Notes: a model not told the origin generated them from the letters alone. A stretch of DNA of 64,000 nucleotides from Proteromonas lacertae (GCA_002245135.1 NGBS01000876.1:186001-250000), one strand, 5' to 3'; positions 34,138 through 46,205 are shown, counted from the stretch's first letter. Numbers and translations are program-made.

Positions 34138-37100
34138 CTATATATCATCATCACTATCCAACATATTATTCTCTTCAACATGACCACTCAATGGATCTTC
34201 GTCATTATTATTATCTTCATCAGAAAGAATTGAATCACCTTTAATTGTTGGTAGTTGATCTTCATCTAATGGTGGTTGTACTTCTTCTGGTTTTTCATCC
34301 TCTGGTTCAGCAAATTCATTTACTTCTTCTTCTTCTTCTTCTTCTTCTTTTGGTTTTTCTTCTTCCTCCTCTTGTTGTTGTGGTTTTGGCTCTTCTATTT
34401 CTTCTTCTTCTTCTTCTTGTGGTGCTGGAGGTGCAGATTCATCAGCTTCAACTACATCATTATCAACAACTAATTCATTCTCATTCTCATTCTCTTTATG
34501 GATAATGGCTGTTTGAAATTCTGGTGATTGTTCCTCTGCTTCTGGATCAGCATCTTCTTCATTATAGTATTGTTCATCTTCTTCCTGTTGTTGTTGTTTT
34601 TGTTGTTGTTTTGTTGTTTCTGTTGATCTTGTTGTCGTTGTTCTTGATAATCTCTTTCTTGTTGATCAATATTAATATTAATCTTTAAACCGCTGTTATT
34701 CAATGCTTCTTGTACTACAGTCTTTTGTTCTTCAGTATATTCATCTAAATAACTATTTACTTCAATATCAGGATGATCTTTTATATAATTACACATCATT
34801 CTCAAATGAGATGAGTAAGGAATAATATAATTTTGTACTTTTTCGATTTCTTCTCGAATTATATCAAACATGGTGATTAAATATTCATCTCCAAATTCAT
34901 GTTGATCAGCTAAGGATCTTAATAAATCACCAAACATTCTACCATGAACTGTATATACTTCTTCAGTAATTTCGTCTACTTTAGCATAACATAATTCACA
35001 GAGTAATAAGTAAAATGAGTTGTACATTTGAGTACCATATGTTTTCCATGTTCTACAGTTGAATAATTGAGAATATAACTTCAATGTTTGAATTAAATCA
35101 TAGTGAACGAATGGTTCATTATTATTGTTTCTTTCTACAAAGGCTAATCTGTTAATTATCTTATTAATCAATGTAAATTGTGCTTCATATTCAATACCTT
35201 CTGGTTCTAATTTAATCAACATATTGATGATTGCTTTTAATACTTCTTGACCTGTATAAATGTGAGTCATATGAGATATCAATCCATGAATATAACCTTT
35301 GTATTTCTCTACTTGTTCATCAGCTAATGGTGGATAGGTTATTGTAGCAATTAAGTGTTTGAATAATTGAGATTTGTTATTATCAGATACTTCACTAATG
35401 AATAATTCATTGTTTAGGATTGTTGATAGACATAATGTTACATTATAAATCATTGCTACATCCATTTCAGTTAATGGAATAACTTTAGTACCTCTTGCTA
35501 CAACCAATATGTTTAACAACTTCTCAATAATACGGTTAATATCAAAGGTTGTAGGTATATTTGGATAATCACATATTGTTAATAAATCTTGCATTAATTT
35601 AGTAGTCTTATTGTATGGTTTTGGTTCTTTTGTTGCTAAAGATTGTGGGAAGCAAAGAATTGAATATTTATCTAAGATAATATCAAATTGAGTGATTAAA
35701 TCATTGTATAATTTAGTATAATAGTCTTCATCAGGTAATTCCTGTTCTAATGATTCTTCTGGTGGCATTGATTCATCTACTTCTTGTATAGATGTATTTA
35801 CATCAAATCTATAATCAGCCATTCTTGAGCTAACACTTCTATTACTTGCAGTGCTTTTACTTCTTTCTACATTATTACTTGATGTTGATCTAGATTCTTT
35901 TTCTTTTGGTATTTCCTGATTGACTAATTCTTCAGATTCTTCAGCTGGTGGTTCTTCATATTGATCTTCATTAGGTGAATATTTACGTTGATCATCTTCA
36001 ACATCTTGTTCGAATGAGTTTTCATCTTCAATATCAACATCTTCAACTTCAATATCTGGATTTTGTACTAACATTAATGTATGTTCATCATTCTCTAATT
36101 CAGGGAAATATTGTAAGAAATCTGATAAATCCATCTTAGTGAATTGATATATTAATCTCAAAATATCAATACAAGTTGGACGATAAGCTTTCTTATGTAA
36201 ATAAGCCATCACAATTGGTTGAACTGGTTCAATATCCTTATCTTCAAGATTAATCATAAATAAATCTCTAATTGTATTCAAACATTCTCTTCTTTGTATT
36301 CTAGTTACATACTCTTGAATTGTTTCAATTAATGATTGGAATATAACATCTCTTGAATATATTAATGAAATATGACAGATTGCTTCTCTACCAGATTGTC
36401 TTACATCCTTCTTCTTATTGGGGAAGATACTGTCTAATATTGGTTTATAGATAATCTCCCATTCTTCATCTAACATTTGGTATCTTATATCATATAAGAA
36501 CATAGTAATATCAGTTAATGTTTTCATTGTCTTAATGTTTGGAACAGTGTAAGATTTCTTAGAAATTGCTGATTTGAAGATGTATAATATAATATCGAAT
36601 ATTGATGCATAATTATGAGCATTTCTAATATCATTTCTTCCTTCTAATAATATATCATAAGCAGCAAAGTAATCAATATCTCTCACTATCTTTCTAGTCA
36701 CTAATTCAAAGAATTTAGTTGGAACGAATGGTTTCATTTTCTTGTAGATTGTGTAAACATGAACATGCTTCTTTTTCTCAGGTAAACCGTAGTATTGTCT
36801 GTTATATTCTTCTTCACTATCCACTTCAGTATCAGATACTTCACCAGTATAATAATCAGGGTAGAATTTAAGATGACTTAATCTTTCATACTTTTCATCT
36901 TTTGAACATAAGCTGAATAAAGTGACTATTGGTTCTTTCTCTTCTGCTTTTAATCCTCCACTTGTTTTCTTCTTTCTTAATGATTTATTTAATCTTGATT
37001 TTCTAGCTTTCTTTGTTGCTTCGCTCTTCTTTTGATTCATTTCTGTTACATCCTCTGGTTTTTGTGTCTTACTAGTACCTCTTCTTTGTTTAACTTTCAA

Positions 37101-37367
37101 TGAGTTATATTTGAATGGAATTGGATTAATATCATTATCTTTATAAACCCAATATAACTTCTCTTTAATAGCAGCATTAGAATCAGCAATATTCACTATT
37201 AAATCCTTTGATACTTTAGGAATTAAACAGGCCATTACATCAGCAGCAATATCTCTTGTTTGTTCACTGTTATGGATTAATACTTTGGCAACATGGCGTG
37301 TTGTATCAACTAACTTTTCTTTCAAACTTTTGGCATACTTTAATAACCATTTTAATATATCATATTT

Positions 37368-37405
<38 letters not shown>

Positions 37406-38696
37406 TATATACGTTAGTCATATTAATAGCATTACATATATATGGCATAATACTATTAAATATCTCTTTCATTACACTTTCACCATAATGACACCAACTA
37501 TCTAAAGTGTTATATAATACAGTAATAAACTGTCTTTGTTTACTATTAGTAAATGCCATTAATGTTGGCATAATGATATGATTGTATTGTATAATGTTAT
37601 TACTACCAGATTTACCTATATAACCAACAAATTCTAATAATATCAACTGTAAATTGGCATTTTTATCAGTTTCTAGTTTATTCTTTGCTGCTTTCAATAG
37701 ATTCACAATTACAGTTGGTATGTTTGGTGTAAAATGTTGTGTTTGTAATAATAATCCACAATCGATATAGGCTTGTTTCATTACTGCCCAGTTAGCTGCT
37801 CTGGCTGTTATTATGGCATGGTACTTTGTTATTTCTCTCATTGCATCACTGTCGTGATATTTGAACTTGGATGGTGAAGAGGATGATTCGTTTAATGCCA
37901 CTATATATATAATATAATATAATATAAATATACTCTTTGATTCTACTTTTCTTTGTACTTTAGGAGGACATTCATTGATAATATTCTCCTTATCATCAGG
38001 AAACTTCTGTACAAATCCACTTACTAACTCAACTATAGCTTCTTGTACATAAATGCTTGTATCTAAACAACAACTATTGAATTTATCAGTTAGAATGAGA
38101 TCATGAACCATGTCGATTGTGTAGTTGTCACTTTCTGATATAATATACTGTAAAGTGTTTAATCTGACATTCTCATATGGTTGATCAATACTAATATAGT
38201 CATAATAAAGGGAATAATCGAATTTTTCATCTTCTTGACCAATTCCGAATTGGTTTAAAGCGTTAAATGTTTCAACTATTATAAATTATAGAAAATTGAT
38301 ATACATATTGCACTTTGAAGCTCTTCAGCAAGAATTTTGAATAATCCCATTAAGAATTCAATTAAAAATTTACCCTAATGACATTAGATACTTATGAATT
38401 ATACTTTATCTGGGAATGGGCTTTGTAATTTAATTAAAATGTTTCTAATTGTAGTAACTCCTGATATAATCACTTGCAAATTTCCACTGGTAGAAGCTTC
38501 CATGAGTTGTTTTATAATTGAAGTACATTTGCTAGGAGCGAGACTGAAATCATCCTGACATGCTGAATTGATTTGTTCAAATGCACTAATTCGATCTTTA
38601 GGTTCGACACTCTTGAACTATAGAATTAATAAATGTGACAGTTGATACTGACTGTTGGATTGACAAATCCCTAAAAATCAAATCCACACTGGTCAT
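34138..38696 (-). CDS. Large HEAT-like helical-repeat scaffold with acidic C-terminus
   Basis: The start at 38696 reads MTSVDLIFRDLSIQQS. Introns near 38648-38618, 38405-38376, 38304-38276, 37933-37901 and 37412-37373 all keep the frame, giving roughly 1,450 residues. The body is helical and HEAT-like (for example AAIKEKLYWVYKDND, LQLILLEFVGYIGKSG, SVMKEIFNSIMPYICN), with an acidic disordered section near the middle. I cannot name the family; condensin, cohesin-regulator or importin-like scaffolds are possible. Inside a CAA-repeat (Gln) tract at about 34590-34630 the frame used upstream runs into Asn/Arg and stops at 34470. A shift by one base restores a long Glu/Pro-rich acidic tail ending DSDDDI at 34138. 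I treat 34138 as the natural end. Confidence 0.65.
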
Positions 38697-39380
38697 TGAT
38701 TTTCTGTTGGAACTATTGAAAATAAATAACTGCGTTAAATACCTCATCTATGCAAAATGAATTTTTTTGAAGTGACTTGATCAAACAAAAGCTCGAATGA
38801 TTCTAACGGTTAATCAAATGATTTAATTTGAAAATTTGAAATGGACTGAATACTTTTGATGTGAATGATTTTTATAAATGAATACCATGTAGTATATATA
38901 TTCAAAAATGCTTAAAATGGGAATAAAATATGCTAGATCCTCTGTTTACACATTTAGTTAAGAAAGTTATCTAAGGGTATTAACATTGTCATTTAAAATA
39001 AGATTGATAAATGATATTGTATTTAATACAATTTTCGTGTAAGTTATCCAAAAACTTCACATAGATTATAATTATTAAATATTATCTTATAAGATATACT
39101 TACACTTCTGTGAATATTTTCATTTGCTATTTTTTGAAGATTCAAATTATAAATGTTTTCTTTATTTTAATGCTTCTAACTATTGCTATGATCATAATTA
39201 CTTCATTTTTAATGTTTTTGTTCTCATTATGTTCACATTTATAAAGATATTTCAAAAATATCTTGGCTTGAGAAAAGCTCGAAACAGTTTTATATTTTTT
39301 ATTCTTATCTTCATATGAAGTCTGTTACATCGTATTTATTTCACAGAAAAAAGTTACCAGGTATGAACGGATTTATATAG
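38697..39380. other. Divergent intergenic region, no gene seen
   Basis: 684 bp between the starts of the HEAT-like gene (minus) and the VHS adaptor gene (plus). It is AT-rich and presumably holds both promoters. A 64-codon Phe/Tyr-rich frame at 39124-39318 has composition typical of chance frames here, with no signal, start context or homologue that I recognise. Confidence 0.5.
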
Positions 39381-42300
39381 ATGATAGAATCTCGTTTTAG
39401 TGCTCAACTGACTGAATTAGTGTCAGGCCCTTTTCTTATACAGGAACATGTTGAAGAAGTATTTTATCTTATTTTTATTGCAGTTTATAAAACGAATCAA
39501 TAACTCAATTCTACCGAACACTTGTCCAGAGTGTATTCAAGAAATTGACTTAATATTAAACTCGCCAAAACATTCAACCACAACTAAAGCTAATGCAATA
39601 GTATATCTTTTTATTTAATTGTTGTAAAATATACAATCTTTAATTGTTTTTACTTTATTTGATCTACTGACATATGGAAGTGAAAAATTTCCGAAGTTCA
39701 ATGGATGAATTCCTAATGAGAACATTAAAAAGAATAATTAAATATCATGAAGATACAGAATTAGAATTGTTATTAAAACCATTAGTGAAAAAATGGGCTA
39801 AAGAATTCATTAATGAAAAATACAAAGAAGGTGTAAAATACTACATAGAACTAGGTGATAAATTATTCACTAGAGGATTAATAGAAATGAATTCAGCAGA
39901 TTCAGCTCAAAGTAATTTTGCTCATAGAATAGTCTCAATGGAATCACTAAACAATGTAAATGGATATGCCAGTGTAGTAATTCGTCCAAATAAAGAAATA
40001 GATAGAGTAAAAGAAGAAGAAGAAACAACCAGCAATAGAAGAGATTCAATAGATGTTGTAATGACAAAGAAAGAAGAGAGTAAGCCAAGTGTAGTTGGAT
40101 TAGATTTAGAAACATTGAATGATAAGTGTGTAAAAGTATTAAAAGAAGCAAAAGAAGTGAATCAAACTGGAAAAGGTGTAGAAAAATGTTTAAAGAAATT
40201 AATAAAATTAAAATCATTGATTGAAGCTACTTTAGATTCACAGAAAGATATTGATATTAGTAAAAGAGAATGGTTTCAAGGTGTGGAAACTAAAATGTCT
40301 AAAGTGATCGAAAGATTTAATGAATTATCAAATGAATCAAAAGAAAGTGATGAAAGTGAAAATGGTGAGAGTGATACAGATAATGAGATTGAACATATAA
40401 GTGTAGTGAAAAAAAATTCAAAGAAACATATAAAACAAGTAGAAGAAGAAGAAGAAGAATATGAAAAAGAAGTGGAAGATGAAAAACCAAGAAAGAAATC
40501 AATATCTAACAGACATCTCCATTCAAAAGAGGAGAATGAAGAAAATAGTGAGAATAAACATCGAAAACATTCAAGTAGACATTTGAAAGAGGATAAACAA
40601 CAAAATGAAAAAGATGTGGAAGAAGGATTGAGAAAGAAATCATTATCAAATAAACACCTTCATTCAAAAGAAAGTAATGAAGAAGTTAATGAAAATAAAG
40701 GTAGAAAGCATTCAAATCTACATTTGAACCAAGGACAACAACAACAATTAGAAACAAAAGTGGAAAAAGAAAAAGAGAAAAATCATAAGCATCATCATAA
40801 AGAGCAGAAGAAAGAAGAAAAAGAAAAAGAGGAAGATAATGATGATGAAGAAAAAGAATCAAAATTACCACCTCCTCCATCTACTCTTCATATAGTTACA
40901 TCTCCTCCTCCAGACCAAACAAATCAAAAAAGACAAAGAACTGCTTCCTTACCATCACCATCTTATGATTCATCTAAACCATCAACAAATGTTTTTAATT
41001 ATAATAACAATCAAAGAAATATGGATTTAACCAAATCAATAAGTGATGTTTCAATTTCATCTCATAATCTTAATCTCTCATCTAGACAACTAAGTAAATC
41101 AACATCACATTTAGGATCTAAAACAAGTGGTAAACCTCCATTAAGTCCTGCTAGTTTGAAAAGAAAAGAAATGCAACAGCTAATATCACCAGTAGGAGGA
41201 AGAAATACATCAATTCCTCAACAAAGACAATTTTCACCTACTAATCCATTTTTAAATCCTGAAATTGTTAATAATACAAGACATCAAAGATCTAATTCTG
41301 ATCAAATATTTAACTCTATTTCTGGAATAACTAATCCATTCTTAAAACCTCCGCCACCACCTGCTCCAAAGATTCCTAACTTTAATAATCCATTGAAAGT
41401 ATATCTAGATACACCATCAGGGAAATTAGAGCCAATTGAAGAAAGAGAGTATATTAATTTACTGTTTATTGTTTTTAATATAGTTCAAATTGGGATTTAG
41501 GAAATAATGATTTAGATATTAAAGATATTGTATATATGAATGTTTATAGTTTATATTTCATAGTTGCAAAAGAAAGAAAATGATACTGCAAACCCATTCT
41601 TAGGTTCAACAACTCCAAAGAAAGAGAATTTATCATCAAGACATATCACAGGTAAAAATCCGTTTGAAAGTCCAACAATAGTTGAAGAAGAAGTAGAACA
41701 ACCACAACAAAAACCAGTAACAGCACCATCACAAGTAACAAATCCATTCATAAAATTACAGAAAGAATCAAGTGATTCGTCAGTACCGAAGAATCCATTT
41801 CAAGGGATATCAGATGCAAATCCATTTAGTAATACAAGAACTCGAAGTAACTCAATGCCTGTTGATTCATCATCCACCAATTTGTTTACCAATCCTTATT
41901 TCATGAGTCAAACTACAACCTTTAATAATTCATCTCCATCAAATATATTTACTCAAAAACAACAACCTGCAACAGAAAGTAGAAAAAGATTTAGTACAAA
42001 TCCATTTGATATGGTTGATGATGAAGATGTAATAAGAGCAGCAAATGAAGATTTCACACCTGTAGCTGATGAATTGGATAAAGAAAAAGAATTACCAGAT
42101 CATCAAGAAACAGTAGAAGAAAAACCAGAAGATGAAGTGGTAGAAAAACCAGAATCTAATTCTGATTTATTTGCTTCAATGTTTGCTTTCAATCCAGAAC
42201 CACCACCACAACAACAATCATCTGAAGAAGGTGAAGAGAAAAAAGAATCAAATTCTGATTTGTTTGCATCTATGTTTGATTCTATTGAGTCAAAACCAGA

Positions 42301-42445
42301 TGCAATAGAAGAACAAACCAAAGTTGATGATATAGAATCACCCAAAAAGCCAACAGTGAGTGACCAGTTTATATCGTCAATGTTAAACACAATACCTGAT
42401 AAGGTTGAATTAAATAATAAAAATAGTGAAGAAAATAAAAACTAA
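39381..42445 (+). CDS. VHS-domain endocytic adaptor with multiple NPF motifs
   Basis: Exons 39381-39458, 39484-39600 and a main exon from about 39646 carry an N-terminal VHS/ENTH-like fold (ILPNTCPECIQEIDLIL, VFTLFDLLTYGSEKF, FLMRTLKRIIKYHED, LLLKPLVKKWAKEF). Two problems sit there: 39601-39645 has no AG acceptor, and a one-base offset separates GSEKF from RSSMDEFL. The main exon from the ATG at 39674 is otherwise open. It contains a coiled region, a tandem pair of about 48-residue Lys/Glu-rich repeats ending HLHSKE, a Pro/Ser region and, across introns near 41469-41574, nine NPF or NPY motifs (TNPFL, ANPFL, KNPFE, STNPFD). It ends with repeated SDLFASMF acidic motifs. NPF binds EH domains, so this is an endosomal or clathrin-route adaptor by inference. 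Confidence 0.7.
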
Positions 42446-42666
42446 AAACTAAATATCAAACTGTATAACTATATACTCTTAATTTGTTTAAATGATTATA
42501 AATATAGTTTTTAATATTATTGTGTATTAACTTTATTTTGTTCTGTAAAGGGTTATATAGAACTTATACCTCTTTTTGTTATTTTGTTTTAATTAATCAC
42601 ATAAATAATTATATATATAAAGATTGTAATATAACATTAAATAAATAAATTTCTGCAAGTATTTGT

Positions 42667-42682
42667 GGTGTTCAAAAACACC
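42667..42682 (-). terminator. Histone mRNA 3-prime stem-loop of H1
   Basis: On the minus strand GGTGTTTTTGAACACC can fold into a 6-bp stem and 4-nt loop, followed by ACAAA. It lies 39 nt after the stop at 42722 and 103 nt after the stop at 42786. The H2A stem-loop lies 37 nt after its stop, which favours 42722 as the true end of H1. Confidence 0.8.
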
Positions 42683-42721
42683 GGAAAAATACTCTACAAG
42701 ATATTGTAAGTATCAACAAAT

Positions 42722-43513
42722 TTAAGCAGATTCAGCTTCTGTCTTGTCAGCACCTTTTTTACCTCCTTTCTTTGGACTTTTCTTCTCAGGCAGCTGGTTT
42801 TTCAGCTTTCTTGGCTGGGGATTTCTTTTCTTTTGGAGTTGATGTTTTCTTTGGAGTTGCTACTTTCTTTTCTTCAGCTTTATCAGTTGCTGGAGCATCG
42901 GTTGTGGGAGAATTATTATCTACTGCTGGTTTGCTTTCTTCTTCTTTCTTCTCATCCTTTGATTTCTTGGCTGCTTTTGGTTTCTTTTCAGCCTTTGGCT
43001 TTTTCTCAGCTTTTGGTTTCTTTTCTGCTTTGGGTTTAGCAGCTTTCTTCTCAGTCTTTGGTTTTGCTGCTTTCTTTTCAGTCTTTGCTTTTTTGGCGGG
43101 CTTGTCTTTCTTGGTTGTAGATGGAGATCTTGCTCTCTTCTTTGGCTTTTCACCATCAGCAGCTTTTTTAGCTGGAGATTTGGTTGTTTTCTTGGCTGAT
43201 TTCTTACTTGATGATTTGGCGCCTTCAGTGAGTTGGTATGAATTCTTGTGGAATCTGTTTGGCTTTAGTTTCTCATCTTCTACAGACTTTTTTATCACTC
43301 TTCTCAACATATGATGTTGAAGTTCAATTCCAGAATGATGTTCTTTGATGTATTTTTCAATGGCTTGAACAGAGGATCCAGTACGGTCCTTTAATCCTAC
43401 TATTGCTTCTTTGATCAAATCTATAAAAAACAATTAGCTATAATAATAATACCAAAGTAGTGAATAGAAGGCTTATGTGGCTTCTTTTTATCAGTGGTTG
43501 ATGCAGCTGGCAT
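42722..43513 (-). CDS. H1: Linker histone H1
   Basis: Exon 1 (43513-43453, MPAASTTDKKKPHKPSIHYF), a 32 nt intron, and exon 2 from 43420. The globular winged-helix H15 domain reads DLIKEAIVGLKDRTGSSVQAIEKYI, then HMLRRVIKKSVEDEKL. A Lys/Ala/Pro-rich tail with repeated KAEKKPKAEKKPK follows. The open frame stops at 42786 after 231 residues (KKAEKPAA). A +1 step at GCT-G-CCT there would continue as PEKKSPKKGGKKGADKTE and ESA to a stop at 42722, which is H1-like and places the histone stem-loop at the usual distance. I therefore give 42722 as the likely original end. A sequencing error, a recent mutation and a frameshift signal cannot be told apart here. Confidence 0.92.
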
Positions 43514-43594
43514 TTTTGTTAATATCTAAGAAAAGTGTGAATAAAAGGCGGTTAAAAATAATACACTCAATACACACAAATTCGAATGAAGCAA

Positions 43595-43603
43595 TTTTAT
43601 TGG
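43595..43603 (-). promoter_or_regulatory. CCAATAAAA box upstream of H1
   Basis: In gene orientation CCAATAAAA lies about 80 bp before the H1 ATG, preceded by AG. The same 9-mer is upstream of H2A and of the ABC transporter gene. Confidence 0.4.
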
Positions 43604-44588
43604 CTAAACTTAAAAAAGTGGGGTTTTGATCTTTCAATTCTATTTTGCACTATAATCACGCTTTATTTTTCAATTTGTTTTATATTACATTTATCGATAA
43701 CAGTAATTTGCATACATCGATTTATCATATTTAGTGGTTCATTAAGTTTTATAGGGAAGCTTTATTAGACTTAAATCAAATATTGCGGCTCATGAATAAC
43801 CGTTTAAATTTCATAATAAAAAAAGTAGAGTTTATTAGGCAATATGGATTAGTTACATATTGATACTATATGTAGCTAATGTATGACATGTATACTATAG
43901 AATCAAATATTTGTTTGTCCCAAAATCTAACATGAACATGGTGAAAATAGAATAAAAAAGAAGGAGATTAGAAATTTTATTAATCATTTTTTTTATGTAA
44001 AAGAGAAAGAAATAAGAAGTTATACTTCTAAGACATATTAGTTTATAGCTGACTAAGTAAATGCCCATATTACATACAAGAGATCATGAGTTTTTGACTT
44101 AATCATCGGAATAATCATATCACTGTCTTATATTTATGACTTGTAAAATATAAAATTTGAATTTACATATAGTCATAAATCCTATATACAGAGTTAATAT
44201 ATAAATATATAGATAATTTATAAAATCATGATTCAACACAAAAACCATATAACTCTTACTATATATCTATAGTGTCTTTTTCTATATAATGCAGTATTCT
44301 TCATACTCATATCTTTGACAAAAATATGATCATATGCTTATTACCTTAATCCAATTACATTTATTCTGCATTTACATTTTATGTATATCCTATTTCATAT
44401 TGAAATCATTCTTATACCAATTATGAAAATCACTTATATACTATATTTTATCTATAATATTGTTTTTATATATTCAATAATTATCTTGAAATGAAGAAGA
44501 TATTGACGATTTTATATTTTTGATCCAAAATTTTCACTCAACGTTTTGATACACCAATTCTTTAAATCATGAATAATTATTTTAATTA
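43604..44588. other. AT-rich intergenic region, no gene seen
   Basis: About 985 bp upstream of the PA-domain gene and H1. It is one of the two longest gene-free stretches in the window. Short inverted AT-rich words are frequent, but I see no tRNA fold, no coding frame with conserved features and no tandem repeat. Confidence 0.5.
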
Positions 44589-45365
44589 ATGCATTTAATC
44601 ATATATGTTTATATTTTTGCATTTATTAGCATTTTATCTAGCATAAATGCACAAGATATATCATATAAGAGCAAATCAAGAACTTCACATCTTATCCAAA
44701 GTATGTTTGTTAAACGAAAAACAGTATGCAATGAGCAAGGATGTTATAATCCAGGACCAAAAGCTCATATATCATGTGGTTTTGGATTACTCTATTGTTC
44801 CAATTGTCCTTCACCTGATGATGAAGGAACGCTATGTATTAATGTGATATATATGTATAATATAATAGTTGACACTTGGGAATCTGATGTAAATGATTCA
44901 CAATGTGAAGTTGAAGGCTGTATATATTAATTTATACATAATATTAATTATTACACAATAGTATTAATCTTCACAATTCCAAACGATGCTTCTGATGAAA
45001 TAATAAATGAAGAATTCATAAATGGAAATATAGCCTTAATCGAAAGAGGGAAGGTCTCATTAGCAGAAAAAATACAAAGAGTTCAGGGTGTAGGAGCAAT
45101 AGGAGTCATTATAATAGATAATGATGGTGAGTGTGATGATAATTTTAATTGTGGAGTTTTAGGTAGTAAGGAATCTGGAGATGGATTTGGTAAGAATGAT
45201 ATGTGGGAATTATGGCAAAACATAGAAATACCAAGTGTGTTAATAACTAAAAGTACAGGTGAGAAAATAAAATCTACAATGAGTTTAGTGAAATCTAATA
45301 TTTCACCATATGGATTGCAGTATTATGATAAGAATATGTATAATTATTTTGAAGAAGAGTTGTAG
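44589..45365 (+). CDS. Secreted or lumenal PA-domain protein
   Basis: The start MHLIIYVYIFAFISILSSINA is a signal peptide. A 33 nt in-frame intron is likely (donor after CTAT near 44836, acceptor ATAG near 44868), and a second intron of about 43 nt (44925-44967) is required to join the C-terminal part. The frame then runs to a TAG at 45365. The protease-associated fold is recognisable: ALIERGKVSLAEKIQRVQG, AIGVIIIDND and IPSVLITKSTGEK. Several cysteines in the N-terminal half (CNEQGC, CGFGLLYCSNC) suggest an extracellular or lumenal domain. PA domains cap proteases and sorting receptors, but here no catalytic domain or membrane span follows. It may be a stand-alone lumenal PA protein of about 225 residues; its role is unknown. 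Confidence 0.78.
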
Positions 45366-45575
45366 TAAAAGTGTTATATATGTTTTTTTCTCTCTACATT
45401 TTATAATATATTTTTAATATTAAGTTTATTTATATTTTATTTTGTTGCTTATTGTTTAATGTCTTATTTGAATATTCAATTCTCTTTCATTTATATCATT
45501 TTCTGATATATTTATTTTTCTTATTGTTTTGTTATAATATTTAAGTTTTTCTTTTAATGGATGATATGTAAATGA

Positions 45576-46030
45576 TTAATAAATCAAGAGTAAATCACAC
45601 ACTTTTAAATCACCATTCTCTATTACAACATTTGAACTCTTCAAATTACTTATCATTAAATCATTTTCTCTCAGTATCATCAATATATCACATATCTCAA
45701 AAATAACACCACAAATATCTTAAATAATAATCTCTCTTGTATATCATCATATTATCCCCGCATATATAAATTTTGTGTGGAATTGAGATAAATATAAAAC
45801 ATTTTGACAATATAGAGTAATTTTCATTATCTTATTTGCTTTTATTCTGCATAACTTTAATATTTTCATTGTCTTATTATCATTTTGATGAGTTACTACC
45901 TAATCTTCTTCATTTTCACTCTATTCTACCCTTTGTTTTATCTACATAAATAAAACAATAAAAATTCATTTGCATAAGATGGTAATGTCGAGGATATTAC
46001 ATAATCTACGAAAGTTTTTAAGCAAAACAT
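45576..46030 (-). pseudogene. Decayed pseudokinase-family copy
   Basis: The ATG at 46030 gives MFCLKTFVDYVISSTLPSYANE, aligned with MKSFVNNVISSLLPYDAE of the 23,150 gene. The donor GT of its first intron has been lost, while the acceptor region still ends TATGTAG. The following exon reads IKQRVE and then has stops. Further on the frame recovers in pieces: TMKILKLCRIKANKIMKI, and ICDILMILRENDLMISNLK through CDLLLIY before a stop near 45576. The C-lobe and LRR are absent. Its promoter-like motif GAAACGGCTC is at 46062-46071. Confidence 0.7.
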
Positions 46031-46061
46031 TTTCAAGCTTTGTTTGATGTTTCAAAATATT

Positions 46062-46071
46062 GAGCCGTTTC
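46062..46071 (-). promoter_or_regulatory. GAAACGGCTC element upstream of the decayed pseudokinase copy
   Basis: It differs from GAAACGACTC at one base. It is followed by AATATTTTGAAAC and a CTTGAAAATG start, the same flank as the relic at 113-197, showing that the element duplicated together with the gene family. Confidence 0.45.
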
Positions 46072-46205
46072 ATAATTATTTATTTTATTCTTTATTAATT
46101 ATAGAGGAGACTATAGCAAATCTAATTTAGTACAATTAAATAATAACCAAAGAAACAACAGAATAGAGTGAAATTAAGCATAATATTATATCATAATTCA
46201 ATATC

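Noticed and set aside
34245-34505. Leu/Val- and Phe-rich plus-strand frames opposite the acidic tail of the HEAT-like gene
   Set aside because: They are antisense to GAA/GAG-rich coding sequence, a common artefact; no start context or conserved feature.
37373-37412. (AT)n microsatellite as a separate repeat feature
   Set aside because: It is the body of a small intron of the HEAT-like gene; alternating AT runs are common in introns here.
39124-39318. Short Phe/Tyr-rich frame in the divergent region at 39 kb
   Set aside because: Low-complexity composition, no splice or start support, no recognisable domain.
42772-43314. A 180-codon Phe/Ser/Ala plus-strand frame
   Set aside because: It is the antisense of the Lys/Ala/Pro-rich H1 tail and has no independent support.
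43604-44588. Possible tRNA or structured RNA in the longest gene-free region
   Set aside because: I could not find a cloverleaf with A- and B-box sequences on either strand, only AT-rich short inverted words.
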